The notes: generated by a model not told the origin, from the letters alone. Positions 28,685 to 37,884 are shown, counted from the first letter of the stretch. The stretch: 64,000 nt of DNA from Yinghuangia soli (GCF_021502675.1 NZ_JAKFHA010000034.1:21125-85124), one strand, 5' to 3'. Program-made: numbers and translations.

Positions 28685-28705
28685 ATCGTATGCTCCACAT
28701 ACGAT
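28685..28705. promoter_or_regulatory. MarR operator candidate
   Basis: ATCGTATG-CTCCA-CATACGAT, a perfect 8-bp inverted repeat with a 5-base spacer, lies 21 bases upstream of the MMPL start and between the divergent genes. Confidence 0.75.
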
Positions 28706-28726
28706 TCCTCGATGGAAGGCGCACGC

Positions 28727-31087
28727 ATGTTTGCTGCCCTGGGCCGTCTCACCACCTCCCGTCCGCGCCTCCTTTTGCTTTTCGGACTGCTGTTCCTGGT
28801 CGGGGTGACCCTGCTCGGCCGGGCCGCCGGGGGCGAACTGCTCGCCGGCGGCAACCAGGACCCCGCGTCGCAGTCCGCCCGGGCAGCCGAAGTCCTCGAA
28901 CGGGACTTCCCCGGCAGCCGGCCCAACCTGGTCCTGCTCGTCTCGGCCCGCGACCCCGGGGCCGGCGGCCTCGATGCGCCGGCCGTCGCCGAGCAGGCAC
29001 GCGGCCTGGGGGAGCGCCTGGCCCGGGAGACCGGGGTGAGCGGTGTCGCGTCGTACTGGACCACCGGCGCGCCGACCCTGCGTACCGCGGACGGGCGCAC
29101 CGGGCTGGTCGTCGCGCACATCGCGGGCGACGACACCGCGTCCGCCGACGTCCTCGCGCGGATCACCCCCGCGTACGGCGGAGCCCAAGGCGGCCTCGAC
29201 GTACGCATAGGCGGCTCCGTCGCCGTACGCGACGCCATCCAGGACACCGTGTCCGAGGACCTGCTGCGCGCCGAGATGATCGCCCTGCCCATCACCCTGC
29301 TGGTACTGGTCCTCGTCTTCGGCAGTGCCGTCGCCGCACTGCTGACCCTCGGCGTCGGGATCTTCGCGATGCTGGGCACCGGCTCGATCCTGCGGCTGAT
29401 CGCCTCCACCACCGAGGTCTCGGTCTTCGCGCAGAACCTCACCACCGTGCTCGGCCTCGGACTCGCCGTCGACTACGCGCTGTTCATCGTGCGGCGCTAC
29501 CGCGAGGAACTCGCCGCCGGCGCCACCCCGCAGGACGCGGTCCGCCGGTCGCTGAACACCGCCGGACGCACCGTGGTGTTCTCCGCACTGACGCTGATGG
29601 TCTCGCTGGCCGCGATGCTGGTGTTCCCGCTCTACTTCCTGCGCTCGTTCGCGTACGCCGGGATCCCGGTGGTGGCCCTCGCGGCCTTCGGGGCCCTGGT
29701 CCTGCTGCCCGCCGCGCTGTTGGTACTCGGCCGCCGGGTGGACGCGGGCGACCTGCGGAAGCCGATGCGACGGCTGGCGGCACGCCTCGGGCTCCGGCGC
29801 ACGACTGCCCAGAACGCCGCAGAGAACGCAGCCAAGAACGCCGCCGACAACGTCGGCGCGAAGACCGCCGCGGCCGACCCGCCCGAGGGCGGTTGGTACC
29901 GCCTCGCGCAAGCCGTCACCCGCCGCGCCCCGCTCGTCGCCGTCGCCACCACCGTGACCCTCGTGGTCCTCGGACTGCCGTTCACCCGCATCGAGTTCGG
30001 GACCGCGGACGACCGCCAGCTGCCCGCCGCGACCGAGGCACGCCAGGTCCAGCAGGCCATCCGCGACGGCGTCGACGGACGCCCCACCGGCGCGGTCGAG
30101 GTCATCGCGCGCGGCGCGGCCGCAGCGGACGCCCCGGCGCTCCGGGACTACGCCGCCGCTCTCTCCCGACTCGACGGCACGGCACGGGTGGTCGCCCCGA
30201 CCGGCACCTTCCAGGACGGCGTCCGCACCGGGGGACCCGCCCCGGCCGACGCCGGGCGCTTCAACGCCGGGGCCGCGTACCTGTCGGTGGTCCCCGACGT
30301 CGACGACCTGTCCGCACGCGGGCAGGAACTGGTGCGCCAGGTAAGGGCCGTACCCGCGCCGTACCCCGTCCTGGTCGGCGGCCAGGCAGCGGAACTGGTC
30401 GACAGCAAGAAGGCGATCGGCGACCGGCTCTGGATCGCGGGCGCCGTGATCCTGCTCGCCACGTTCGTCCTGGTCTTCCTGCTGTCCGGCAGCGTCCTGC
30501 TGCCGCTGCTGTCGATCCTGTTCGCGGGGCTGAGCCTGACCGCGATGTTCGGCGCGGTGGTGCTGATCGTCCAGGACGGCCACCTGTCGGGCCTGCTGGG
30601 CTTCACCCCGACCGGCTCGGTCGAGACCGCCCTGCCCGTGCTGATGTTCTGCATCGCGTTCGGACTGTCCATGGACTACGGGGTGTTCCTGCTGTCCCGG
30701 GTCAAGGAGGAGTACGACCGCACCGGCGACCACCGCACGTCCATCGCGGTCGGCCTGTCCCGGACCGGCGGGATCATCACCGCGGCGGCCGTCGTCCTGG
30801 CCGTCGTCATGGGTGCCATCGGCACATCGAGGGTGACCAACACCATGATGCTCGGCGGCGGCCTGGCCCTGGCCATCCTTGTTGACGCCTTCGTCGTCCG
30901 GAGCCTCCTCGTTCCGGCCGTCCTGGCCCTGACCGGGCGGGCCACCTGGTGGGCGCCACCGGCCCTGCGCCGCCTGCACGAACGCTTCGGCTTCGACGAA
31001 CACGCCCCGGCCGACCCGCCGATCCCGACCCCGGCGCCGGAACCCGCCCCGGCGCTGCTCGCCGGACACGGCACGCGCGCCGACTGA
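28727..31087 (+). CDS. MMPL-family (RND) transporter
   Basis: 786 residues with two MMPL domains. Each has one N-terminal helix, a large extracytoplasmic loop (about 45-185 and 425-560) and a block of five helices (VLGLGLAVDYALFIVRRYREE and FCIAFGLSMDYGVFLLSRVKEEY carry the proton-relay Asp-Tyr). The family exports lipids, polyketides or drugs across the membrane using the proton gradient. ATG 28727 is chosen for GGAAGG seven bases upstream. Likely controlled by the divergent MarR protein; closed by a strong terminator at 31095. Confidence 0.9.
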   Translation: MFAALGRLTTSRPRLLLLFGLLFLVGVTLLGRAAGGELLAGGNQDPASQSARAAEVLERDFPGSRPNLVLLVSARDPGAGGLDAPAVAEQARGLGERLARETGVSGVASYWTTGAPTLRTADGRTGLVVAHIAGDDTASADVLARITPAYGGAQGGLDVRIGGSVAVRDAIQDTVSEDLLRAEMIALPITLLVLVLVFGSAVAALLTLGVGIFAMLGTGSILRLIASTTEVSVFAQNLTTVLGLGLAVDYALFIVRRYREELAAGATPQDAVRRSLNTAGRTVVFSALTLMVSLAAMLVFPLYFLRSFAYAGIPVVALAAFGALVLLPAALLVLGRRVDAGDLRKPMRRLAARLGLRRTTAQNAAENAAKNAADNVGAKTAAADPPEGGWYRLAQAVTRRAPLVAVATTVTLVVLGLPFTRIEFGTADDRQLPAATEARQVQQAIRDGVDGRPTGAVEVIARGAAAADAPALRDYAAALSRLDGTARVVAPTGTFQDGVRTGGPAPADAGRFNAGAAYLSVVPDVDDLSARGQELVRQVRAVPAPYPVLVGGQAAELVDSKKAIGDRLWIAGAVILLATFVLVFLLSGSVLLPLLSILFAGLSLTAMFGAVVLIVQDGHLSGLLGFTPTGSVETALPVLMFCIAFGLSMDYGVFLLSRVKEEYDRTGDHRTSIAVGLSRTGGIITAAAVVLAVVMGAIGTSRVTNTMMLGGGLALAILVDAFVVRSLLVPAVLALTGRATWWAPPALRRLHERFGFDEHAPADPPIPTPAPEPAPALLAGHGTRAD

Positions 31088-31094
31088 CTTCCTG

Positions 31095-31129
31095 GGCCCG
31101 GGGTGACCACGCCGAGGTCACCCCGGGCC
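31095..31129. terminator. Perfect 14-bp stem terminator
   Basis: GGCCCGGGGTGACC pairs fully with GGTCACCCCGGGCC across a 7-base loop, 7 bases after the MMPL stop. Confidence 0.85.
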
Positions 31130-31168
31130 GTCCGGACGAGCGAGGTCGCAGGCGCGGGAGGCCTTCTT

Positions 31169-31206
31169 GGGGGCGCCGACGCCGGAATTCCGGCGTCGGC
31201 GCCCCC
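31169..31206. repeat. Perfect 38-bp palindrome
   Basis: A spacer-free palindrome: 19 bases from 31169 (GGGGGCGCCGACGCCGGAA) followed directly by their exact complement. It lies between the MMPL terminator and the gluA start. It may be a second terminator, a transcript-start hairpin or a dimer binding site. Confidence 0.85.
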
Positions 31207-31270
31207 GCGGGCGTGGGCGCTTGCCCCGGGCGGCTGGCGTGAGATGCGGTGTTTCCGTGCAAGACGGACG

Positions 31271-32059
31271 ATGAATCCAATGAGCGACGCAGCGGCGACC
31301 AAGGAAAATCCCGCCCCGGGTACGGGCGATCTTGTCGTGCTGCGCAAGGTCAACAAGCACTTCGGCGACCTCCACGTCCTCCAGGACATCGACCTGACGA
31401 TCGCCCGCGGCGAGGTCGTGGTCGTCGTCGGGCCGTCCGGGGGCGGGAAGTCCACGTTGTGCCGGGCGATCAACCGCTTGGAGACCATCGACTCCGGCGA
31501 GATCGCCATCGACGGAAAGCCCCTGCCCGCCGAGGGCCGCGAGCTGGCCGCGCTGCGCGCGGACGTGGGCATGGTCTTCCAGTCGTTCAACCTCTTCGCG
31601 CACAAGACCGTGCTCGCCAACGTGATGCTTGGCCAGGTCAAGGTCCGCAAGAAGAAGAAGGACGTCGCGGAGGCACGGGCGCGTCAATTGCTCGACCGGG
31701 TGGGAGTGGCCTCACAGGCGGACAAGTACCCGGCGCAGCTCTCCGGCGGCCAGCAGCAGCGCGTCGCGATCGCCAGGGCGCTCGCCATGGACCCGAAGAT
31801 CATGCTCTTCGACGAGCCGACCTCGGCGCTCGACCCCGAGATGATCAACGAGGTCCTCGAGGTGATGCGGCAGCTCGCCCGGGACGGGATGACCATGGTC
31901 GTCGTCACCCACGAGATGGGATTCGCCCGTTCGGCCGCCAATCGGGTGGTGTTCATGGCAGATGGGCGGATCATGGAAGAAACCACACCTGATCAGTTCT
32001 TCAGCAGCCCGCGCAGCGCGCGGGCCAAGGACTTCCTGTCGAAGATCCTGCACCACTGA
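31271..32059 (+). CDS. gluA: Glutamate/polar amino-acid ABC transporter ATPase
   Basis: 262 residues, the GlnQ/GluA type of ATPase: Walker [10 protein letters not shown] (one residue off the usual GPSGSGKST), Q-loop [15 protein letters not shown], signature [15 protein letters not shown], Walker [15 protein letters not shown]-loop VVTHEMGFA. It energises uptake by the permeases at 33000 and 33662. First gene of a gluABCD-ordered operon. ATG 31271 or 31280 could start it; neither has a strong ribosome site. Confidence 0.92.
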   Translation: MNPMSDAAATKENPAPGTGDLVVLRKVNKHFGDLHVLQDIDLTIARGEVVVVVGPSGGGKSTLCRAINRLETIDSGEIAIDGKPLPAEGRELAALRADVGMVFQSFNLFAHKTVLANVMLGQVKVRKKKKDVAEARARQLLDRVGVASQADKYPAQLSGGQQQRVAIARALAMDPKIMLFDEPTSALDPEMINEVLEVMRQLARDGMTMVVVTHEMGFARSAANRVVFMADGRIMEETTPDQFFSSPRSARAKDFLSKILHH

Positions 32060-32082
32060 CCGGGCCCCTTGAACACCGAGGG

Positions 32083-32916
32083 ATGAGCACCATGAAGGCA
32101 TACAGGACCACCATCGCGGCCGTCGCAGCGCTGGGACTGGCGCTGGCCGCCGCCGGCTGCGGCGACGACGGCGACTCGGGGGACGGCAAGAAGATCACCA
32201 TCGGCATCAAGTTCGACCAGCCCGGCATCGGCCTGAAGACCCCGAGCGGCTCGTACACGGGCTTCGACGTCGACGTGGCCACCTACATCGCCAACGAGCT
32301 CGGTCACAAGAGCGGCGACATCGTCTGGAAGGAGGCCAAGAGCGCCGACCGCGAGACGCTGCTCCAGCGCGGTGACGTCGACTTCATCGCGGCCTCGTAC
32401 TCGATCACGCCGACGCGCTCGGAGAAGGTCGACTTCGCCGGCCCCTACCTCCTGGCGCACCAGGACGTCCTGATCCGGGCGGACGACAATTCCATCACCA
32501 AGCCGGAGGACCTGAACAGCAAGAAGCTCTGCTCGGTCACCGGCTCGACCTCGGCGCAGAACGTCAAGACGAGGATCGCGCCCGATGCCCAGCTCCAGGA
32601 GTACGGCGGCTACTCGGAGTGCCTGACCGGCCTGGAGAACAACGCCGTCGACGCGCTGACCACCGACGACTCGATCCTCGCCGGTTACGCGGCGCAGTCG
32701 CAGTTCGAAGGCAAGTTCAAGCTCGCCGGCTTCAAGATGAGCAACGAGAACTACGGCATCGGGGTCCCGAAGGGCAGCGAGCTCAAGGCGAAGATCAACG
32801 CCGCCCTGCAGAAGATGGTCGCGGACGGCACCTGGAACCAGTACGTCCAGAAGAACTTCGGCCCGGCCAATTACAAGAACGAGCCCGCTCCGCAGATCGG
32901 CGTCATCGTCAGCTGA
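32083..32916 (+). CDS. gluB: Glutamate/polar amino-acid binding lipoprotein
   Basis: 277 residues: signal peptide and lipobox AAAGC (Cys near 27), then a two-lobed type-3 solute-binding protein (GYxGFDVDVATYIANELG-like start, the SYSITPTRSEKVDFAGPYL hinge segment). It captures the amino acid outside the membrane and delivers it to the permease pair. 23 bases after gluA. A hairpin separates it from gluC, as often seen where the binding protein is needed in excess. Confidence 0.92.
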   Translation: MSTMKAYRTTIAAVAALGLALAAAGCGDDGDSGDGKKITIGIKFDQPGIGLKTPSGSYTGFDVDVATYIANELGHKSGDIVWKEAKSADRETLLQRGDVDFIAASYSITPTRSEKVDFAGPYLLAHQDVLIRADDNSITKPEDLNSKKLCSVTGSTSAQNVKTRIAPDAQLQEYGGYSECLTGLENNAVDALTTDDSILAGYAAQSQFEGKFKLAGFKMSNENYGIGVPKGSELKAKINAALQKMVADGTWNQYVQKNFGPANYKNEPAPQIGVIVS

Positions 32917-32928
32917 CGCGGGCGAGCC

Positions 32929-32956
32929 GGGCGCGCCGCCGCGAAGCGGCGCGCCC
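32929..32956 (+). promoter_or_regulatory. Intercistronic hairpin between gluB and gluC
   Basis: GGGCGCGCCGC pairs with GCGGCGCGCCC across a 6-base loop, 13 bases after the gluB stop and 43 before gluC. Not followed by a U-run, so partial termination or protection of the gluAB message from 3' decay is more likely than full termination. Confidence 0.65.
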
Positions 32957-32999
32957 TGGTGTGCCCCGGCGCGCCCGGACCCGGAAGGCCGCAAAGACC

Positions 33000-33665
33000 G
33001 TGTTCGACTTTCTCGAGGGCTACGACCTGCTGGGCGCCTTCTGGACGACCGTCCGGCTCACCGTCCTGTCCGCCGTCGGCGCGCTGATCTGGGGCACCGT
33101 GCTGGCCGCCATGCGGGTCAGCCCGGTGCCCCTGATGCGCGGCTTCGGCACCACGTACGTGAACGTGGTCCGGAACATCCCGCTCACCGTGATCATCGTC
33201 TTCACCTCGCTGGGCCTGTTCCAGACGCTCGGGGTCACCCTCGGCGCCCGGGACTTCACGACGATCAACTTCCGGCTCGCCGTACTGGGGCTGACCGTCT
33301 ATACGGCGGCGTTCGTCTGCGAGGCGCTGCGGTCCGGCATCAACACGGTGCCGGTCGGCCAGATGGAGGCGGCGCGGGCCATCGGCCTGACGTTCCCCCA
33401 GGCGCTGGGGTACATCGTCCTGCCGCAGGCCTTCCGCTCCGTGGTCGCCCCGCTGGCGAACGTGCTGATCGCGTTGACCAAGAACACCACCGTGGCGGCC
33501 GCGATCGGGGTCGCCGAGGCCGCCGCGCTGATGCGCGTGATGATCGAGAACGAGGCGCAGCTCATCCTCATCTCGGCGGTCTTCGCCTTCGGCTTCATCT
33601 GCCTCACGCTCCCGGCCGGGTTGTTCCTGGGCTGGGTGAGCAAGAAGGTGTCGGTGAAGCGATGA
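33000..33665 (+). CDS. gluC: Glutamate ABC transporter permease C
   Basis: 221 residues, HisM/GluC-type permease with about five helices. It has the conserved FWTTVRLTVLSAVGALIWG start and the EAA loop EALRSGINTVPVGQMEAARAIG, ending with QAFRSVVAPLANVLIALTKNTT. Pairs with GluD. GTG 33000 with GGAAGG upstream; the frame is open further back through gluB, but that part is the wrong frame of gluB. It ends in an ATGA overlap with gluD. Confidence 0.9.
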   Translation: MFDFLEGYDLLGAFWTTVRLTVLSAVGALIWGTVLAAMRVSPVPLMRGFGTTYVNVVRNIPLTVIIVFTSLGLFQTLGVTLGARDFTTINFRLAVLGLTVYTAAFVCEALRSGINTVPVGQMEAARAIGLTFPQALGYIVLPQAFRSVVAPLANVLIALTKNTTVAAAIGVAEAAALMRVMIENEAQLILISAVFAFGFICLTLPAGLFLGWVSKKVSVKR

Positions 33666-34594
33666 CCTCGGAGTCCGTCCTCTACGACACCCCCGGGCCG
33701 CGCGCGAAACGGCGCAATCGGCTGTACACGGCTCTGTTCCTCGTCGCCCTCGCCGGCGTGCTCTGGTGGGTGTTCCGGAGCCTCGCCGACAAGAACCAGC
33801 TCGAATGGGCGAAATGGCGGCCCTTCTTCACGGACGCCGGCGCCTGGAACACCTTCCTTCTGCCCGGCCTCCGGAACACCCTCAAAGCCGCCTCGCTCGC
33901 CATCGTCATCGCGCTGCCGCTCGGCGCGCTGTTCGGCGTCGCACGCCTCTCCGAGCACCGCGCGGTGCGGGGCGCGGCCGGCACGGTGGTGGAGTTCTTC
34001 CGGGCTATCCCGGTGCTGATCCTGATGCTCTTCGCGAACGCGGCGTACGCGGAGTTCACCGATGTCAGCCCCGACGACCGGCCGCTGTACGCCGTGGTCA
34101 CCGGCCTCGTGCTCTACAACGGCTCCGTGCTCGCGGAGATCGTGCGCGCCGGGATCCAAGCCCTCCCGGCGGGCCAGACCGACGCCGCCAAGGCGATCGG
34201 CATGCGCAAGAACCAGGTCATGCGCTTCGTCCTGCTGCCGCAGTCGGTCACCGCGATGCTGCCGGCGATCGTGAGCCAGCTCGTGGTGATCGTGAAGGAC
34301 ACCGCGCTCGGCGGCGCGCTGCTCGGCTTCTCCGAACTGCTGGCGTCGGTCCGCCCGATGAGCGCGAACTACGGTGCGAACACCATCGCCAGCTTCACCG
34401 TCGTCACGGTGATCTTCGTCGCGGTGAACTTCACGCTCACCACGTTCGCGAATTGGCTGGAAGCCAGATTGCGGCGCGGCAAGAGGTCCACCGGCGCGGT
34501 GCTCGGCGCCGACACGGTCGAGGAACTGGCCACACCGGGCGAGCACGTGACCCACGAGGACCTCGGCGGACCGGGCGACCTCCCCAAGCGCTGA
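33662..34594 (+). CDS. gluD: Glutamate ABC transporter permease D
   Basis: 310 residues, second permease of the importer: an N-terminal cytoplasmic segment, an extra first helix, then the permease core with FFRAIPVLILMLFANAAY and the EAA loop EIVRAGIQALPAGQTDAAKAIG. An acidic C-terminal tail of about 40 residues is longer than in most homologues. Translationally coupled to gluC by ATGA. Its stop is 26 bases from the convergent serine-hydrolase stop. Confidence 0.92.
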   Translation: MTSESVLYDTPGPRAKRRNRLYTALFLVALAGVLWWVFRSLADKNQLEWAKWRPFFTDAGAWNTFLLPGLRNTLKAASLAIVIALPLGALFGVARLSEHRAVRGAAGTVVEFFRAIPVLILMLFANAAYAEFTDVSPDDRPLYAVVTGLVLYNGSVLAEIVRAGIQALPAGQTDAAKAIGMRKNQVMRFVLLPQSVTAMLPAIVSQLVVIVKDTALGGALLGFSELLASVRPMSANYGANTIASFTVVTVIFVAVNFTLTTFANWLEARLRRGKRSTGAVLGADTVEELATPGEHVTHEDLGGPGDLPKR

Positions 34595-34620
34595 GGAACA
34601 GCACGGGCGTGCGTGGTCCG

Positions 34621-35826
34621 TCAGGGGCCGCACAGCGGGGTGCGTTCCTTGTCGATGATGGCGGTCAGGTCGATGGCGTCGTAGTTGGCGAGGATGACTC
34701 CGCACCAGTCCAGGTCGCGGTAGATGGTCCAGTTCGTCGATTCGCCGGCGGCTCCGCCTCCGTGGGTGAGGAGGAGGTGGTTGTCGACGATGGGGGCGGT
34801 CGCGCCGTACGCCATGAAGCTCCGGCCGCCCGGGGTGGCGGCGCCGCGTGGGCGCATGGGGAACTTGGCGCTCATGAACAGCTCGGTGTAGGCGGGGTCG
34901 AGCAGTGCCCCGCCGGTGAGCGCCTGCGCGAAGCGGGCGAGGTCGGCGGTCGTGGAGAAGGCGTTGCCGCCGCCGGTGCCGATGAACATGCGTGCGGCGC
35001 CTTCCCCGGCGCGCAGGGCGTCGATCCGCTCCCCGGACGGCTTGCGCGTGTAGGGGTGGGCGAGGCGCGGGTCGCTGAGCCACTGCGGCCGGGTGTAGAA
35101 GTCGCTCCGGGTCATGCCGGCCGGGGTGAAGACGTGCTGCCGGACGTAGTCGTAGAACGACTGCCCGGACACTGCGGCCACGATCGCGCCGAGGACGTCG
35201 TACCCGCTGTTGCTGTAGCGGTTGTCGGAGCCCGGCGCGAATTCCAGGGGCTGCGTGCCGATGATGCGGACGAGTTCGGCGGTGACCTGGTCCGCGCTGG
35301 TCCAGGTGCCGACCTGTTCGAGGAACTCGGCGTTGTTCAGCAGGTCGCCCATGCCGGAGGTGTGGGTGAGCAGGTGGTGGATGGTGACGGTGTCGGCGAT
35401 CGCGGGCGGGAATCCGGGCAGGTAGGTGCCGAGCGTGCCGTAGAAGTCGATCTTGCCTTGCTGGGCGAGTTTCAGGACCGCCAAGGCCGTGAACGGCTTG
35501 GAGGCGGATGCCAGCGCGAAGATCGTGTCGGGGGTGTTCGGTACGGCAACTTCCTTGTCGGCCATGCCGTAGGCCCGGGACAGCACGGTCCTGCCGCGGT
35601 GGCTGAGCAGGACCGTGCCGGAGAACTTGTCCTCGGCGGCCAGTCGGGCGACGAAGCGGTCGTACGCTCCGCCGGGCCGCAGGTCGTCCGGGATGCGTCC
35701 GGCGGGGCGCCCGCCGCCGGCCTGGGCGGAGGTGGCCGCGAAGGCGCCGAGCGCGCCGGCCGGTACGGCCGCGCCGAGCAGGTGCAGGACGGAACGTCGG
35801 GAGATGCCGCCTTGGTTCGAGGTCAT
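34621..35826 (-). CDS. Tat-exported serine hydrolase (class C beta-lactamase fold)
   Basis: 401 residues. The N-terminus GGISRRSVLHLLGAAVPAGA is a twin-arginine signal. The penicillin-recognising fold shows the S-x-x-K motif SASK (Ser107), the YSN motif in DNRYSNSGY and HGG near the end in place of KTG. Such proteins are D-alanyl-D-alanine carboxypeptidases, D-aminopeptidases or esterases acting outside the cell; a true beta-lactamase role is less likely. ATG 35826 begins the signal. Divergent from the two-component system at 35963, which may regulate it. Confidence 0.88.
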   Translation of the reverse strand: MTSNQGGISRRSVLHLLGAAVPAGALGAFAATSAQAGGGRPAGRIPDDLRPGGAYDRFVARLAAEDKFSGTVLLSHRGRTVLSRAYGMADKEVAVPNTPDTIFALASASKPFTALAVLKLAQQGKIDFYGTLGTYLPGFPPAIADTVTIHHLLTHTSGMGDLLNNAEFLEQVGTWTSADQVTAELVRIIGTQPLEFAPGSDNRYSNSGYDVLGAIVAAVSGQSFYDYVRQHVFTPAGMTRSDFYTRPQWLSDPRLAHPYTRKPSGERIDALRAGEGAARMFIGTGGGNAFSTTADLARFAQALTGGALLDPAYTELFMSAKFPMRPRGAATPGGRSFMAYGATAPIVDNHLLLTHGGGAAGESTNWTIYRDLDWCGVILANYDAIDLTAIIDKERTPLCGP

Positions 35827-35920
35827 GGCGGCGATGCAACCGCAGGGCGCGTTTCGCGGGTGTTCGCCGGGTGCTAACGCGGAGGAAACACCGGGGTCGG
35901 CCATCATGCTCCGACGCACG

Positions 35921-35951
35921 TCCAGGGGAATCCAGGGGAAATCCAGGGGAA
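35921..35951. repeat. Three direct repeats TCCAGGGGAA before the response regulator
   Basis: Copies at 35921, 35931 and 35942, at 10-11 base steps (one helical turn), lie immediately upstream of GTG 35963. Direct repeats in this spacing are a common OmpR-type regulator binding arrangement; they could also have arisen by slippage. Confidence 0.6.
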
Positions 35952-35962
35952 GGGGTCGCGCC

Positions 35963-36619
35963 GTGCGCGTCTTGGTGGTGGAGGACGAGCCCATGCTCGC
36001 CGACGCGATCGCGGAATGGCTGCGCCTGGAGGCCCACGCGGTCGACGTCGCGCACGACGGCGGGGCGGCGCTGGACCGGCTGGCGGTCCACGACTACGAC
36101 GTGGTCGTCCTGGACCGGAGCCTGCCGGTCGTGCACGGCGACGACGTATGCCGCCGGGTGGCCGCCTCGCCTTCGGCTGTACGGGTTCTCATGCTCACCG
36201 CGGCGGCGGAGGTCGGCGAACGCGTCGACGGCCTGCGCCTGGGCGCCGACGACTACCTCACCAAGCCTTTCGCATTCCCCGAACTCGCCGCCCGTGTCGA
36301 CTCGTTGGGACGGCGCAGCCGAGCGGCTACGCCGCCGGTGCTGCGCCGGGCGGGCATCACCCTGCACCCGGCGCGCCACGAGGTCTTCCGGGACGGCGGC
36401 CACGTGGCGCTGTCGAGGAAGGAGTTCGCCGTCCTTGCCGAACTGCTGCGCGCCGACGGCGCCGTGGTCTCGGCCGAGTTCCTCCTGGAGAAGGCATGGG
36501 ACGAACACGCCGACCCGTTCACCGGCGCTGTGCGCCTGACCATCCTCAAACTGCGCCGCAAGCTCGGCGACCCCTGCCCCATCGAGACGGTCACCGGGGT
36601 GGGCTACCGGATTCCGTGA
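35963..36619 (+). CDS. OmpR-family response regulator
   Basis: 218 residues: receiver domain with acidic pocket VVEDEP, phospho-acceptor Asp51 in VVLDRSLP, MLTAA and the conserved lysine in LTKPF. A C-terminal winged helix with a transactivation loop follows (LSRKEFAVLAELL, VRLTILKLRRKLGDP, TVTGVGYRIP). GTG 35963 has AAGGGG seven bases upstream. It overlaps the kinase gene by GTGA. Probably activates genes nearby, through sites such as the repeats in its leader. Confidence 0.92.
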   Translation: MRVLVVEDEPMLADAIAEWLRLEAHAVDVAHDGGAALDRLAVHDYDVVVLDRSLPVVHGDDVCRRVAASPSAVRVLMLTAAAEVGERVDGLRLGADDYLTKPFAFPELAARVDSLGRRSRAATPPVLRRAGITLHPARHEVFRDGGHVALSRKEFAVLAELLRADGAVVSAEFLLEKAWDEHADPFTGAVRLTILKLRRKLGDPCPIETVTGVGYRIP

Positions 36620-37884
36620 ACCGGCGCATGAAGCGACCGCTTCGGGCTGCGCGCCGGTCACTGCTGCCCGGACGCCTGCCGCCGCGGCGCATGACCTTGT
36701 GCACCCGGCTGACCCTGATCCACGGCGGGCTCTTCCTCGTCGCCGGCGCGGTGCTGCTCGCCACCACGTACGCCCTGTTCGAGCGGCAGCTGGCCCAGCG
36801 CGGACGCCTGCTCGTCACGAAAGGGCCCCCGTCGGGCGGCAGCAGCGAACCCGCCGCCTACACCTTCGGGTTCACCGGCGACGGCTCGCTGCTCGCCGGC
36901 CGCGATGCCGAACGGTGGATGCACGACCAGCAGGCGATGCTGCACGACGCCGCCGCGACGTCGCTGCTGTCCCTGGGTGCGGTCGCCTTGGCCCTGGTGG
37001 GTGTGCTGGCCGCCGTCGCCGGCCGGCTGGCCACCGGACGCGCCCTCGTCCCGCTGGACCGGGTGACCGCCACGGCCCGCCGGATCTCCGCCGCGCCGAC
37101 CGCGGACCGGCTTCCGTACCGGCCGGTGCCCGTCGACACCGGTGCCCCGAGCGACGAAGTCACCGATCTCACCGTGGCCTTCAACGCCATGGTGGAACGA
37201 CTCGACCGGTCGCTGGAAGGTCAGCGCCGGTTCGTCGCCAACGCCTCCCACGAACTGCGCACCCCGCTCACGCTGGCACGTTCGGTCGTCGAGCTCGCCG
37301 TGCGCCGCCACCCGTCCTCGGCGGAACTGCGCCGGCTCGCGGAGCAGCTGCTGGAGATCAACGTCCGCCATGAGCGACTCCTCGCAGGGCTGTTGACGCT
37401 GGCCGACGCCGAGAACGAACTCGCCACCCGGCGACCGGTGGACCTGGCCGAGGTGATCGCCCGGGTGGTGGCGCAGACCTCGCACGAAGCCGGCGCGGCC
37501 GGGATCACCGTCCACCACCGCGCGGACTCGGCCCCGGTCCGGGGCGATGCCGCGCTGCTCGAACGGCTGATCCACAACCTGGTCGAGAACGGCATCCGGC
37601 ACAACACCGGACCGGGGGGCAGGCTGGAGGTCACCGGCCGCTGCGACGGCGACACGGCCGAGGTGGAGGTCCGCAACACCGGCCCCGAGGTGCCGCAGGA
37701 CCAGGCCGAGGCCATCTTCGAACCGTTCCGGCGACTGCCGCCCGCCCGATCGCCCGCTCCCCGGGGAAGCGGCCTGGGGCTGTCGATTGTCCGCGCCATC
37801 GCGCGGGCCCACGGCGGCACCGCCACCGCCTCCCCGCTCCCGGGAGGCGGGCTGGCGGTCGCCGTTCGGCTTCCGTCCGGCTGA
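36616..37884 (+). CDS. Membrane histidine kinase, partner of the OmpR regulator
   Basis: 422 residues: helix about 32-56, a short external loop of about 60 residues, helix about 116-138, HAMP domain, HisKA with phospho-acceptor histidine in FVANASHELRTPL near 212, and HATPase with N-box NLVENGIRHN near 322 and G-box GSGLGLSIV. The small sensor loop suggests sensing of membrane state or a small ligand. Translationally coupled to the regulator. A short CCCGGC/GCCGGG hairpin (37894-37908) follows the stop. Confidence 0.92.
   Translation: MNRRMKRPLRAARRSLLPGRLPPRRMTLCTRLTLIHGGLFLVAGAVLLATTYALFERQLAQRGRLLVTKGPPSGGSSEPAAYTFGFTGDGSLLAGRDAERWMHDQQAMLHDAAATSLLSLGAVALALVGVLAAVAGRLATGRALVPLDRVTATARRISAAPTADRLPYRPVPVDTGAPSDEVTDLTVAFNAMVERLDRSLEGQRRFVANASHELRTPLTLARSVVELAVRRHPSSAELRRLAEQLLEINVRHERLLAGLLTLADAENELATRRPVDLAEVIARVVAQTSHEAGAAGITVHHRADSAPVRGDAALLERLIHNLVENGIRHNTGPGGRLEVTGRCDGDTAEVEVRNTGPEVPQDQAEAIFEPFRRLPPARSPAPRGSGLGLSIVRAIARAHGGTATASPLPGGGLAVAVRLPSG

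Noticed and set aside
35838..35962. Extended N-terminus for the response regulator
   Set aside because: The receiver domain begins at RVLVVEDEP directly after GTG 35963, and upstream codons lie in the direct repeats.
33299..36661. 1120-codon - strand frame crossing gluCD, the serine hydrolase and the response regulator
   Set aside because: Only the 34621-35826 frame in this region carries signal peptide and catalytic motifs. The long frame is compositional.
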